From: Charina bottae
Taxonomy: Eukaryota; Chordata; Lepidosauria; Squamata; Charinaidae
Assembly: GCA_023362775.1 (NCBI GenBank)
Contig: JALMGJ010000016.1
Span: 565,001-629,000 of the forward strand
Length of the DNA: 64,000 nt
Direction: 5' to 3'
The stretch's first letter is position 1, and each line of letters starts with the position of its first letter. Under the pieces are notes generated by a model that was not told where the DNA came from, did not search any database, and saw only the letters and a list, made by a program, of their open reading frames with translations. Below, one piece after another: positions 45,021 to 56,881 of this stretch. The position numbers were made by a program, and so were the translations under genes.

Positions 45021-45824
45021 AATTATGCCTTTGCTATTGTTAATAAAGTGATCATCCACCTCCAGCATCTTCCTGTATCACTGCTGCCCAGTATAGATGC
45101 CTGTTTGCTTTAGGTGTGCAATTGGGATGACCTTCACACCTTGGGGGACCTTGCTGAGAATATATATGTTCTTGATGTATACTCTTGGCATTCCTCATTC
45201 ATCTCTCCCTGGAACACCTTCCTGTCCCAATGAGGCAGTGAAAATGTGATTTGTTTCAACTTATTATGATGTACAAACACAATTGAAGAAAAAAAGCATG
45301 ACTTGTTTTATGGCAGTAAGCCATAATTTGTTGTTATGTTAGTGACTGCATCTATGGTTTGTGATATGTGAACTAGGATATGTGATTTATGTGCAGTTTC
45401 CTAACTTCAAAAACAAATACATTATTTCAATGCAATTTTTTATCCTTTCTCCCCACCCAGAGGCATCCATTCATAACCACTATGATGGCAAAATAATCAA
45501 ACATGCATCATGATATCATTACACAATCTCCCTCCTTTTGTACTTGCACTGCAATGTCCCACATGTTTTATCACTTGCCCCCCACCTACAGATATACTTA
45601 ATATGTCTCCCTTGCTCTAAAGATATACTATTTGGACATAACCAACCAAACAAAACACCCAAATGGATATTTATTCATGTTTATTTATTATATTTACACC
45701 ATCAATGGAGAACCATTTACAGTCCAATTCTAAGAAACATTTCCTGGGTCAATATTCCACCAATAGCTTGGATAGTACCAAACACAGACAAACCCAAAGT
45801 ATACTACATGTAGTCCTCGACTTA
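45021..45824. other. Unassigned sequence
   Basis: No gene or repeat recognised apart from short AT-rich tracts. Confidence 0.4.
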
Positions 45825-46176
45825 TTACCACAATTGGGACTGGAACTTCCATTGCTAAGCAAAGTGATGGTTAATTGAGTAACACCCAATTTTATGACCT
45901 TTTTTGCTGTGGCCATTAAGCAAATCTGGTTTCCCCCATTGACTTTGCTTGTCAGATGCTGGCAGGGAAGGTTGCAAATGGCAATCACATGATGCTGGAA
46001 TGCTGCAACCGTCATAAGTGTGAGCCAGTTGCCAAGTGCCTGAATTTTGATCATGTGACCACAGGGACACTGTGACAGTCATAAGTGTGAAAACTGGTTG
46101 TAAGTCACTTTTTTCAGTGCCATCGTAACTTTGAATGGTCGCTAAATGAATGGTCGTAAGTCGAGGATTACCTGTA
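45825..46176. mobile_element. Tigger/mariner-type MITE with TA target duplication
   Basis: The element spans 45827-46174. The inverted ends are CATGTAGTCCTCGACTTA... and, as reverse complement of the right end, CAGGTAATCCTCGACTTACG. Each is bordered by TA (45825-45826, 46175-46176). CAGG-type ends with TA duplication point to the Tigger/pogo branch of Tc1/mariner. Non-coding. Internal palindromic blocks ('AATGGTCGCTAAATGAATGG') accompany the ends. Confidence 0.85.
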
Positions 46177-46863
46177 TATTTTCACAAAATAAGCAAGGAT
46201 TTACAGGGGTTGAGAAATGCATGTTCAAACTTTTTGTTGAAGGATGTGATCCCTCAGGTCAGCTATTAAATAGCCAAATTCACCATGTTGTTTTGAAGCT
46301 TAGAAAGAGAATGGACATTTACCTAAATTATAACTTTGGATCAGCTTTATACCATTATTAAAATCTATTGAAGTGGTAATCACAGATAGGTATTGTTTAT
46401 TCCGTGATTACAACAGTAAGCTACATGGCTATACAAGCACCTCACACACCTCATACACATGTCTTTGCATGCCTACGAAGAAATGAGAACATCAGTGGCA
46501 AAAAGACTGATAATCTCTGGAGCTCCTGGATGCAAAAGGAATATTCAGCCAAATGAGGATTGGACGCTACTGGGTAAGGTGGTAAATTTACTGTTATCAG
46601 GTTGCCTTTGCACTTAATTGACTGCATAAAGATTATTCTTCCAACAGTAGGAAGAAAAAATCTCCTCTATTGGTAAAATGAGCATCAGCCCAGGGGAAGC
46701 CTTCTAGAGAAAATGAGAGGGTGGAGGGAAAAAAGAAAGAAATAACAAATAAAAACAGTTTGAGAGGACAATATGCAGCTCTTCACAGTAAACTACTTTG
46801 TAGGAGTGCAGTGTGGAAAAAAATAGCAGCCTCAGGAAATTTGTGACAGGTCTGGTATTCTTG
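46177..46863. other. Unassigned sequence
   Basis: No gene or repeat recognised. Confidence 0.4.
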
Positions 46864-46957
46864 ACTATATCATCAATTACTTCATCTTGTCTACCCAAGT
46901 TGTTTTCTTGATAAAATGCAGGAGTGGTTTACCATTGCCTTCTCCTGTGCAGTATGA
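46864..46957. repeat. 94-bp segment identical to 44927-45020
   Basis: Exact second copy, same strand. The downstream flank ('GTTTTGGCAGTTACCCTGAAG') is unlike that of the first copy. Confidence 0.9.
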
Positions 46958-49050
46958 CAGTTTTGGCAGTTACCCTGAAGAGTTTCTTCAGAGGTGCCCG
47001 GGACTGAAACTGTCCTAGAGCAGAGTCCTGATTAGGCCTTAAACTTTGCTTGATATTATCTGAACTTGTGACAGAAGCATTGTCCTCCATTAATCAAATG
47101 GCGATAAAAGGGGTTTGCCCATTTTTATCTCAAAATGGGATAAACAAATGAAGTCTGGAAGGACCCACAAAGGTTTATTGATTTCAGCTCTTTGGGGCCT
47201 GAGATTTTTCTAGGGCAGAATTTTGCAACCCCACTTGAAAAGTGGCAAAATCCTAGGAAATTTGTAAGAGTTTGTATCTAGGGAATTGTAGACACCCCAG
47301 AATCCCTACTGAGCCAGGACACTCTAGTGAGGAAAGAGGGGGGTTGTAAAGGTCTTGGGGAAGGACAGAAAAAAGTCAGGAAATAAGATATTTCCTCCTG
47401 TTTCCTTTGTCTGTTATTCTAGGAAAGGTGACCCAGCTGAAAGAGGCATAACCATCACCCACAAAACAACACAAGACCTTGACTCTGAAGAGGCACTGAC
47501 TGGGGTATAGTATGCCTAATGTTTGATTACTTTAGGGTGCAGTGCCTGTAACATCCCCAAAAATCCAATTCAGAGTATTCTATAAAACAAATGATAGGCT
47601 TGACCTTCTCCTAAGTGGGGAGAGTTTAGAGTAACTTTAGTAACACAACCTAATTTTATTTGTTTAGAGCTATCTTTGAGACACTGTGAAAAGCTGACAA
47701 GGAGATAAGATTCTTGCACACTGAGAGAACAGAAATTACACATATTGTGCTAACTAACAATTGACTTGAAATACATTTCTTAAATAATAAAATAGTTTTA
47801 AAGGGAAACCCAAATTACATATTTGGACTGTCATTTGCCCATGCTCATGGGCTTCTTATAGTATGGTAACTTAGCTTGGTCGAACTTCTCTGGGAAATAG
47901 AGAAACTGGTAAATAGTTATATGCTGGTTTATATATCTTTGAGGGCATATACAGTATCTTTGGTCCTGACATTCAGTTTCAGGAGGGTTTTTTAATGGTA
48001 TTTTTGCCTCTTGCAATGATAACCTCTAGCTTATATTTCCCTCTTTCCATCTCTAGCAGGGAGATGCTATAAAACAGCATTGCACAAAAGTTTGACTGGT
48101 CAGCATATTTGTATTCAGAATTCACACCAAAGATGTCCCCCCCCCACTCCCTTTGCCCCTGAAAAGTTTTGATTTTAAAGTAGAACAAAATTATGAATTA
48201 CCTATTTCAAAGGAAAATAAGACCTCCATTAAAACTGCTGTGTTGAAGGTGTGGATGTTTTCATAGGCTACAAGTTATAATTTCAGTTAAATCATTGGGA
48301 GGTGAGATCTTCTTTCTTCTTCTCTTTTCTTTACACATGAAGAGCTCAGGCTGTGGCTTGGCTGAGTGCCCAGCAATGCAGCTGGCTATCATAAATGCTG
48401 AGAAGGAACCTGTTAATCCTCACAGGAAGATACTGCACAAAAACACTAGAATTGCATACCAATTATTAAGTTCCGTGGGAAACACTGCAGCCATGGAAAG
48501 CTACCACTTCTGCTTCTAAGCTCTGCAGAGTGATTACTGTCCTGGGTGAGATCCTTCAAAACTTCATCCAAACTGGGAGTTCTAGCCTATCCTGTTTCAG
48601 GCACTTTTTTTCATACTGACTTACATATCGAGAAGCTTTTCCATGTTGTAAGAGAAGCAACTCATGCATGTCATAGAAAAATCTGGAAAAGATTCCAGCT
48701 GCTCATTCTCCAGCCTACCATTTTAGCTTTCAGGGGCCTCACTACTCTTCTGCAGCAGGTAAGGCTATCCCCTGCCAGAGCCCTGAGTGTAGCGAAAATT
48801 GCATTGCACACACTTGTGAAAAAAATTATATTGACTGAGATTGTCTTAAGGAAAACTTGTCTGCTGTTACTGGTTTTGCTATTAGAAAAACCTGTTTCTC
48901 CCGAACATTGTTTGAAAGGACATTGAATACCAATGTTTGGGATTCATTTTTGGCCGCCTACATCTAAATAAATAAATAAATCCTCCGCCTGGAATCATAG
49001 TCCTCAATTTATTTCAGTAGAAATGCATCTCTTGAATGCCGGTAGGACTT
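46958..49050. other. Unassigned sequence
   Basis: No gene found. A short CR1-like tail ('GGCCGCCTACATCTAAATAAAT') lies at about 48951-48982. The 126-codon frame at 48546-48926 has no motif I recognise and is probably chance. Confidence 0.4.
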
Positions 49051-49054
49051 AGCT

Positions 49055-49215
49055 GAAAGCCAGTTTGATGTATTGGTTAAAATGCTGAACTAGAAACTGG
49101 GAGACTATGAGTTCTAGGCCTCTTTGAGGCATGAAAGTTAGCTGGGTGACTTTAGGCTAGTCACTAGTCAGCCCAATCCACCTCAGAGGGTTGTTATTTG
49201 TTTCTACACAGTTTG
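49055..49215 (+). mobile_element. MIR-like tRNA-derived SINE
   Basis: 'AGCCAGTTTGATGTATTGGTTA' (A-box region), 'GACTATGAGTTCTAGGCCTC' (B-box region), 'GGCATGAAAGTTAGCTGGGTG', then 'CCACCTCAGAGGGTTGTTA'. Same family as 35660-35940, plus strand, tail lost. Confidence 0.7.
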
Positions 49216-50625
49216 AGGAGGCTTTTTCTCTTCCAGCTATTTTCTGAATCACAGTTCTCAATGTTCAGCTTTCTGAAGGGGCTTTTCACTGATAGAATAA
49301 AGGAAGAGGGAATGGGAAAGACCTTTTGAATGTGACTTCCATTTGCCCAATTTATGATTCAATGTAGAGATGTGTAAAACATTTCAAGCTTCGAACAGGT
49401 TGTCCGCATCTCAATGGAAATATTCTGATGTTCTTCCAACATTACTGGAAATGTTCCAACCTTGAAATATTTCATTTCAACCTTTGACTTTTGAAAGTCA
49501 AAATGGAATGTTTTTAGTTGGAACAGGGTCAAAAAACTTCCAGTGAGGTTGAATCAATTTCAAAATGGGACCTTGATACACATATCTAGATACAAGTATA
49601 TCACAACAATACTCCATTTTAAACAGCTGTAGGCCTGTGGATTTTCATCCCAGAACTTAAAATAATAGGTGTTCATTTCATCTCTTTGTTTAGGATGCCA
49701 CAGCACAACATTGCCTGCAGAAGAGTTATGATGAGAGAGTCATTCAGTATTTATGAATCAATATACCAGGGCTAATTGTTTTGTTTTGTTTAAGTAGAAA
49801 TGTCATCTCTGAGGAAACAGTTATATGTTGATATAGCCTTCAAAAGTTCTAATTCAGTTCCTCTCAAATTGTCCTCTCTATACATCTGTAAAGTGACTCA
49901 TGGAATAGGAAATAGATTTACAAAACTAACCATTCTTAATGCTAATATGAAAAATTTTCCTATTAGGCAGAATTGTGCCTATTAATATAAGAGTTCTTGC
50001 AAAATGATGGAGTTATGAAAACATGAGCCGATAATAAAAAAGTAAAATACTTTTCAGAATGATTGGAGCCAAAATTAACTTCCCAGTAGTAATGGAGACA
50101 TGTTCTGTCCTCCAGATAGTGAATCCCCTAATTCTCTTGCACATGCAATTTTTGTAATGCCTAATGAGTAATATATGAAAAAGTAATGAAGATTCTTAAA
50201 TATTGATACATTTGTTAAATTAAATCTGTAACCAGTGAGTCAGGGTTAATATGGTAAGATACGGGGGGAAAAATCTGATGGTCCTTAAAGTTGCAACATA
50301 CATTTCTGTCAGTTGAGCCCTTCCCCCCCCCAAAAAAAAAGTTGTTCCAAATTAGTTCAAGGCTGTTATTTTTGCTAAGGTAAATATTTTCAGCCATCCA
50401 TGCATGGTTGGGTGAATGAAGTCCCACCCACCCCCACCCCTCTGGCTAGTAAAAATATCAGGACAGAAGACATTATGAAAGTACTGTGAATAAGTGCAAC
50501 TTAAAATGAAGCATTTTGTTCTTGCATAGCACTGAATACTAGCCAAATGTCCATGGTCATAATATTTGTAAGCATGTTGTAGACAGGAAGGAAGATGACC
50601 TTGACAGAGATATGCAGAAATCATT
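49216..50625. other. Unassigned sequence
   Basis: No gene or repeat recognised. Confidence 0.4.
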
Positions 50626-50744
50626 ATCTAGGCCAGTGTTTCTCAACCTCACAACTTAAAGATGTGTGGACTGGCTGGGGGAATTCTGGGAGTTGAAGTC
50701 CACATATCTGAAAGTTGCTAAGGCTGAGAAACACTGATCTAGGC
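50626..50744. mobile_element. Short hAT-type MITE with perfect 8-bp target duplication
   Basis: The element spans 50634-50736, with ends CAGTGTTTCTCAACCT... and ...GGCTGAGAAACACTG. The target duplication is ATCTAGGC (50626-50633, 50737-50744). The interior contains 'GGGAATTCTGGGAGTTGAAG', familiar from a common reptile hAT MITE. Non-coding, 103 bp. Confidence 0.93.
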
Positions 50745-50789
50745 AAAAGGGCCTGAAGCATTTTTTTTAAAGTTCAGAGTGGCCAGATA

Positions 50790-50985
50790 ACATTTGGAAG
50801 CAGCTCAGATAGACACCTCCCTAATTCTCTGAGCTATAAGGAGAAGGTGGTACAGCACAATCAAACTTGCAAGATTCTCTTTTTATAGCCAATCTCAATA
50901 AAACTAGTTTTAACCTTCCTGTAGAATTAATTTCCTGGTCTGGTCTACCTAGTGAGACTGACAATGTATGTATGAATTCAAGTAT
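50790..50985 (+). mobile_element. Gypsy-type LTR fragment
   Basis: 'CAAACTTGCAAGATTCTC', 'CCAATCTCAATAAAACTAG' (poly-A signal), 'CCTTCCTGTAGAATTAATTTCCTGGTCTGG' (in part) and 'CCTAGTGAGACTGACA' match the 3' half of the LTR family at 4753-5045 and 44205-44815. Confidence 0.6.
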
Positions 50986-51661
50986 ACACACAAAATCAAA
51001 GCACAGAACACAGAATTTTAAACTGCAGCACATTTGCATGAGCAAATATACCTAGCAATTTTATTTGCTGATGTTGAACTCTGTCCACATCACAACAATG
51101 TCTCCAAGTGCAACCATATTGTATATTTCTCCATAAGGAGGAATGAATGCTACTGAAGTACAGTATAGAGATATTAATAGCACACGTTCGGGATGGTTGC
51201 TAAACCTCTATTACCAATAAGATAATTCACAGGTAGTTCAAAGGGAATTACCAATAATTACAGAATGAGATAATTAGCTTCTTAGTAGATAAAGAGGGAG
51301 CCTGCAAGGAAATCAGAATAAAGGAGTGGGGAGGTCATCCTAAAAAAAAATGACACTTGGAGTTTGGAAATGATATAAAAGATGTGGAGTTGTGGGCAAG
51401 GACATGCAGAAATAGGGCAAGGAAGTTGCAGATCATGGCTTGACCCAGAAAGACTATGCCTATAAAAAATAGCTAGGAAAAAATAGAGAAAGTGGTTATC
51501 TTAGCAGGTACTGTAACCAGAGGAGATAAAAAGCAGACAGAAAGATTACTTGAGAATAGGGAAGGGAAACTTTAAAGCCCAAGAAAGATTACTAATGAGT
51601 TAGAAACAAATTAAGAAGATAAAAGGAAGCTAAGGCACGAAGGGTTCTAGTTAGAAAAGTT
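50986..51661. other. Unassigned sequence
   Basis: No gene or repeat recognised. Confidence 0.4.
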
Positions 51662-53780
51662 ACAGAAAGTTTTGTTGTTGTTCAGTCGTTTAGTCATGTC
51701 CGACTCTTTGTGACCTCATGGACCATAGCACGCCAGGCCTTCCTGTCCTCCACTGTCTCCCAGAGTTTACTCAAATTCATGTTCATTACATCGGTGATGC
51801 TATCTAACCATCTCATCCTCTCCCGTCCCCTTCTCCTTTTACCTTCAGTCTTTCCCAGCATCAGGGTCTTTTCCAGTGAGTCCTCTCTTCGCATTAGGTG
51901 GCCAAAGTATTTGAGCTTCAGCTTCAGTATCTGTCCTTCCAATGAGCAGTCAGGGTTGATTTCCTTTAGGATTGACTGGTTTGACCTCCTTGCAGTCCAA
52001 GGGACTCTTAAGAGTCTTCTCCAGCACCACAGTTCAAAAGCATCAATTCTTCGGCGCTCAGCCTTCCTTATGGTCCAACTCTCACAGCCATACATTACTA
52101 CTGGAAAAACCATAGCGTTAACTATACGGACCTTTGTCGGCAAGGTGATGTCTCTGCTTTTTAATATGCTGTCTAGGTTTGCCATAGCTTTCCCCCCAAG
52201 GAGCAAGCGTCTTTTAATTTCATGGCTGCAGTCACCGTCTGCGGTGATTTTGGAGCCCAAGAAAATAAAATCTGTCACTGCTTCCATTTCTTCCCCTTCT
52301 ATTTGCCAGGAAGTGATGGGACCAGATGCCATGATCTGAGTTTTTTTAATGTTGAATTTCAAGCCAGCTTTTGCACTCTCCTCTTTCACCCTCATCAAGA
52401 GGCTCTTTAGTTCCTCTTCACTTTCTGCCATTAGGGTGGTATCGTCTGCATATCTGAGGTTGTTGATATTTCTCCCAGCAATCTTAACTCCGGCTTGTGA
52501 TTCATCCAGCCTGGCATTTCTCACGATGTACTCTGCATATAAGTTAAATAAGCAGGGTGATAATATACAGCCTTGTCGTACTCCTTTCCCAATTTTGAAC
52601 CAATCGGTTGTTCCATGTCCGGTTCTAAGTGTTGCTTCTTGACCCGCATACAGTTTTCTCAGGAGACAGGTAAGGTGGTCTGGTACTCCCATCTCTTTAA
52701 GACTTTCCCACAGTTTGTTGTGATCCACACAATCAAAGGCTTTAGCGTAGTCAATGAAGCAGAAGTAGATGTTTTTCTGGAACTCTCTTGCTTTTTCCAT
52801 GATCCAGCGAATGTTGGCTATCTGATCTCTAGTTCCTCTGCCTCTTCGAAACCCAGCTTGCACTTCTGGTAGTTCTCAGTTCACATGCTGCTGAAGCCTA
52901 GCTTGTAGGATTTTGAGCATAACCTTGCTAGCATGTGAAATGAGCGCAATTGTACGGTAGTTTGAACATTCTTTGGCATTGCCCTTCTTTGGAATTGGAA
53001 CGTAAACTGACCTTTTCCAATCCTGTGGCCACTGTTGAGTTTTCCAAATTTGTTGGCATATTGAGTGCAGCACTTTAACAGCATCATCTTTTAGGATTTT
53101 AAATAGCTCAGCTGGGATACTGTCTTCTCCACTAGCTTTCTTGTTAGTAATGTTTCCTAAGGCCCACTTGACTTCACTCTCTAGGATGTCCGGCTCAAGG
53201 TCAGTGACCACACCATCGTATTTATCAGGGATATTAAGATCTTTCTTGTATAGTTCTTCTGTGTATTCTTGCCACCTCTTCTTAATCTCTTCTACTTCTG
53301 TTAGGTCCCTGCCTTTTTTGTCCTTTATCATGCCCATCTTTGCACAAAACGTTCCCTTGATATCTCCAATTTTCTTGAAGAGATCTCTAGTCTTCCCCAT
53401 TCTATTGTTTTCCTCGATTTCTTCGCCTTGTTCATTTAAGAAGGCCTTCTTATCTCTCCTTGCTATTCTCTGGAAATCTGCATTCAGTTGGTTATATCTT
53501 TCCCTTCCTCCCTTGCCTTTTGCTTCCCTTCTTTCCTCAGCTATTTGTAAAGCTTCATCAGTCAGCCACTTTGCTTTCTTGCATTTCTTTTTCTTTGGGA
53601 TGGTTTTAGTTGCTGCCTCCTGTACAATGTTATGGACCTCCATCCATAGTTCTTCAGGCACTCTGTCTACCAGGTCTAATCCTTTAAATCTATTCCCCAC
53701 CTCCACTGTATATTCATAAGGGATATGATTTAGGTCATACCTGAGTGGTCTAGTGTAAATTTAATGTAAACAGAAAGTTT
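51662..53780 (-). mobile_element. BovB LINE, 5'-truncated, with perfect 11-bp target duplication
   Basis: The element spans about 51673-53769, flanked by ACAGAAAGTTT on both sides (51662-51672 and 53770-53780). On the minus strand it begins within ORF2 (RPLRYDLNHIPYEYTVEVGN at ~53755-53695) and ends with the BovB 3' end '...GTCGGACATGACTAAACGAC', then AACAACAACAAAA. BovB is the RTE-clade LINE known for repeated horizontal transfer among vertebrates. This copy carries one nonsense codon and no frameshift that I can see, so it is the least decayed RT in the window. Confidence 0.95.
51694..53757 (-). pseudogene. BovB ORF2 (partial): linker, reverse transcriptase, C-terminal domain
   Basis: A single minus-strand frame runs from about 53757 to the stop at 51694 (~688 codons), broken only by a TGA at 52876-52878 between LQQHVN and ELPEVQAGF. 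The family is usually Arg there, so CGA to TGA at a CpG is likely. Motifs: KAKWLTDEALQIAEERREAK, KASGEDSIPAELFK, YVPIPKKGNAKECSNYRTI (RT blocks), FIDYAKAFDCVDHNKLW (motif A), GVRQGCILSPCLFNLY (B), NLRYADDTTLMAESEEE (C), GCESWTIRKAERRRIDAFE, WCWRRLLRVPW, MRRE--LEKTLMLGKTEGK. The catalytic Asp residues are intact. The endonuclease is lost by 5' truncation, so the copy is dead. It may still share tail sequence with the SINEs. Confidence 0.95.
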
Positions 53781-54493
53781 ACATAGGAGCAAAAGATTCT
53801 GGTGCCCAGCTGGTGTGCCTGCCTGCATCTTGGGTTAGAGGAATCCACCCATGAAAGGAATCACCCAGTTTGTGGGCTGCAGGAAGTATTGAAATCAAGG
53901 AGTGTCCAGTGTGTGACAGCTGGGGAGTGGGCTGAGACTTGATGAGACCAGGAACTGACTCAATCTGGAGGGGGCAGAAAAGTGGAGGTCCAAGAGTGTG
54001 CAAAGCAACATGAGTGAGACTTTTTGCAAGGCAGCCGTGGCTGAGCATCCTTTGGAGACTCAAAGACTTTGGAATGTGTTGTGTTTATACCCAATATTTG
54101 GGTTTCTACTGTGTGATTAAAAATGCATTACTCTTTTAAAGAAACTGTTGGGAAGATGCTGAGCAAGCCTCCTGACAATGAGATCCCAGCCCATTGAGTA
54201 GTTATTGTGTGAAGTCAGTCTTCTTTCTGTGTAAATCTCGTTGTAGACCCATCTACTTCTTATTTAAAGCAAGTGGTAAAATCAACTAGTTCTTAAACTT
54301 TGCTCTGAATTCAAATAATAAAGCAAAGCTGTATTGTTTGTTCATAATTAGAAGTGCTTTGACCCTTCTAGCCTTCTGAGGGTTGGGAGGTTTAATAGCA
54401 GGTTTGATGAGAGTAAATTCTGTCATTTCTAAAACTACAAAACCAGGACCAATTATAATGCTATAGCTGAAGCTACATTAGTACTGAATGCTA
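53781..54493. other. Unassigned sequence
   Basis: No gene or repeat recognised. Confidence 0.4.
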
Positions 54494-54694
54494 TACAAGT
54501 AGTCATCCTTTAGCAACTGCCTCATTTAGTGACTATTCACAGTTATGATGGTGATGAAAAAGTAATTTTGCAACCAATTCTCACATTTACAACCTTCACA
54601 GGTTTGTAAAGCAAAGGAAAGCTGAACTAAGATCCCAATTATTAACCACCCAGGGTGCCTCCTTGTGGGGGAGATGGGCGGGATATAAATGTAA

Positions 54695-54725
<31 letters not shown>

Positions 54726-54755
54726 ATTATGGTCGCTAAATGAGGACTACCTTTA
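54494..54755. mobile_element. Tigger-like MITE split by a CR1 tail
   Basis: The element spans about 54496-54753. The left end is CAAGTAGTCATCCTTTAGCA. The right end as reverse complement is AAGGTAGTCCTCATTTAGCG. Each is bordered by TA (54494-54495, 54754-54755). A CR1 3' tail occupies 54641-54727 ('CCACCCAGGGTGCCTCCTTG', GGGCGGGATATAAATG, (AAAT)n) and is therefore a later insertion. Related in design, not closely in sequence, to 45827-46174. Confidence 0.7.
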
Positions 54756-54799
54756 TCAATATGTAGGGGTTATTTTTAATATGTTTAACTTTTGCTTTA

Positions 54800-55092
54800 T
54801 TGAAATGTAGTAATAATAATGCAGATGACCTGGAGATGGGTCTTCTCAATAGTGATGCCCTTGCTGTGATACAGCTTGTCCCCATGTGTAAGAACTGCCT
54901 CCTCCCTATTGAGTTTCCAAAAAGAGGTAAAAAACCTGGCTCTGAATGACAGCGTTTGGAGGACATCAGGTTTTCTTTTATGATCTACTTCTGCTGGTTT
55001 GTATTACTGTAATAGATATTAATTGTTTTGTACACCACCCAGAGTCCACTGAGTTGGGCAGCCAAATAATTTTAATAATATTAATATTATTT
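54800..55092 (+). mobile_element. CR1 LINE 3' fragment with tail
   Basis: Decayed C-terminal codons ('GGAGATGGGTCTTCTCAAT...', 'CTGCCTCCTCCCTATTGAG', 'AAAAACCTGGCTCTGAATG') are followed by the tail 'TTGTACACCACCCAGAGTCC' near 55030. It runs directly into the TAA-rich start of the R4 fragment. Confidence 0.6.
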
Positions 55093-56267
55093 ATAATTAT
55101 AATAATAGCAGCAGCAATGGAATTTGGCCTAGAAAAATGTGCTACAGTAGCAATAAATTGGGGTAAAATCACAAACAATAATGGAATTGAAATGCTTGAG
55201 TGGCCACAACATCAGGAGCCATCAGAATGAAGCCTACACATTTCTGGGCATTTTACAGTTTGATAACATCAAGCATGGATAAGTTAAAAATGTGATCAGT
55301 TAAGAATATATCCAAAGAGTGAGAAAATTGTTAAAGAAAAAAATTAATGGTGGAAACACCATCAAAGCCATCAATACCTGGGCCATACCTGTTATATGGT
55401 ACACTACTGGAATTATTAACTAGATACAAGCTGAACTGGACAGTTTGGACCGAAAAACAAGAAAACTCATGACTATTTACTATGCATTACATCCCTGTAG
55501 TGATATTGATAGATTATACCTGCCCTGCAGAAATGGAGGCAGAGGTTTGCTTCAAGTCAAACAAACTGTCAAAGAAGAAAAGCATGCATTGGCTAATTAT
55601 GTAAAGACAGTCAAGAACAAGCACTGATGCAAGTTAAAAATTGGAACTTACTGAATCTACAGGAAACAAAATGTGAATATCAAAATAATGTAATAAAAAC
55701 ACGAACAGAATGCTGGCAAGGAAATGCATTACATGTTCAATTTCTATAAAAGATCAAGGGGAAAGTAGATAAAAATAAAACCTGACAATGGTTTACAACT
55801 GGAACATTAAAAAAAGAAACTGAAGGCTTGATTTTGGCTGCTCAAGAGCAAGCTATTCAAACAAATGCAGTCAAGGCCAGAATTGAAAAATCATCAAACG
55901 ATTTAGAGTGCAGATTAGGCAAAGAAGCAGGAGAAAGAGTAGATCATATACTTAGCTCATGCAAGAAGATCACACAGACTGACTATAAACAACAACATAA
56001 CACAGTCACCAAAATGATTCATTGGAAACATCTGTAAAATTATCATCTGCCAGTAATGAAAAATTGGTGGGAACATATAGTTGAAAAAGAAGTCAAAAAT
56101 GAGCAGGTTAAAAATACTGTGTGATTTCGAAATACAAACTGATAAAGTTATGGTGCATAACACACCAGATTTAACTGTAGTTGAAAAGAAGGAAGTGTGG
56201 GTAATTGATGTGGCAATACACATCAGTAGAATAGAAGACAAAGAATTGGAAAATATCACAAAGTATC

Positions 56268-56618
56268 AAGATCAAGGGGCGTGGTGGCTCAGCAAGTAAG
56301 ATGCCAGGCTTGTCGATCGGAAGATCACAAGTTTGGAGGTTCGAATCCCTAGTCCCGCGTGACGGAGTGAGCTCCCGCACTCGCCCCAACTCTTGCCAAC
56401 CTAGCAATTCGAAAGCATGCAAATGCAAGTAGATTAATAGGTACCACTTTGGTGGGTAGGTAACAGCGTTCCACGTGCGTCATGCTGGCCACATGACCGT
56501 GGAAGCATCTTCGGACAATGCTGGCTCTTCAGCTAACAAACGGAGATGAGCACCAGACCCTAGAGTTGGACACGACTGCGCAAATGTGCAGGGGGAACCT
56601 TTACCTTTACGATCAATG
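56268..56618 (+). mobile_element. Sauria-type tRNA-derived SINE (second copy)
   Basis: The body is about 56275-56612: 'GGGGCGTGGTGGCTCAGCAA' (A box), 'GAGGTTCGAATCCC' (B box), the same central body as 9545-9873, and the tail 'GTTGGACACGACTG...GGAACCTTTACCTTTAC'. A short direct repeat GATCAA borders it (about 56270-56275 and 56612-56617). It lies inside the endonuclease region of the R4 fragment, immediately after KYQD. Confidence 0.9.
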
Positions 56619-56880
56619 TCTGAAAACTGAAGTTAGCATAAACCAGTAGTGGTGGTTCCAATGGTTATCAGTATACTGAGTGCCATACCAAAAAACGTTG
56701 GACGGCACTGCGCATTGACAAAATTTCCATCTGCCAATTACAAAAGGCCACACTGCTTGGATCTGCACATATAGTACACTGATACATTACAACATCCTAG
56801 GTTCTTGGGAAGAACTCAATGTGAATGAAGGCCTACATCAGCTAAAGAACTGGCAGCTGTGATTTCACACTGTTCTGTAT

Positions 56881-56881
56881 A

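Noticed and set aside
48546..48926. A 126-codon frame in otherwise unassigned DNA
   Set aside because: No recognisable motif, no splice or promoter context, and ordinary length for chance in 64 kb.
51710..53719. Plus-strand open frames of 192 and 209 codons
   Set aside because: Antisense shadows of the minus-strand BovB RT, whose frame carries all family motifs.
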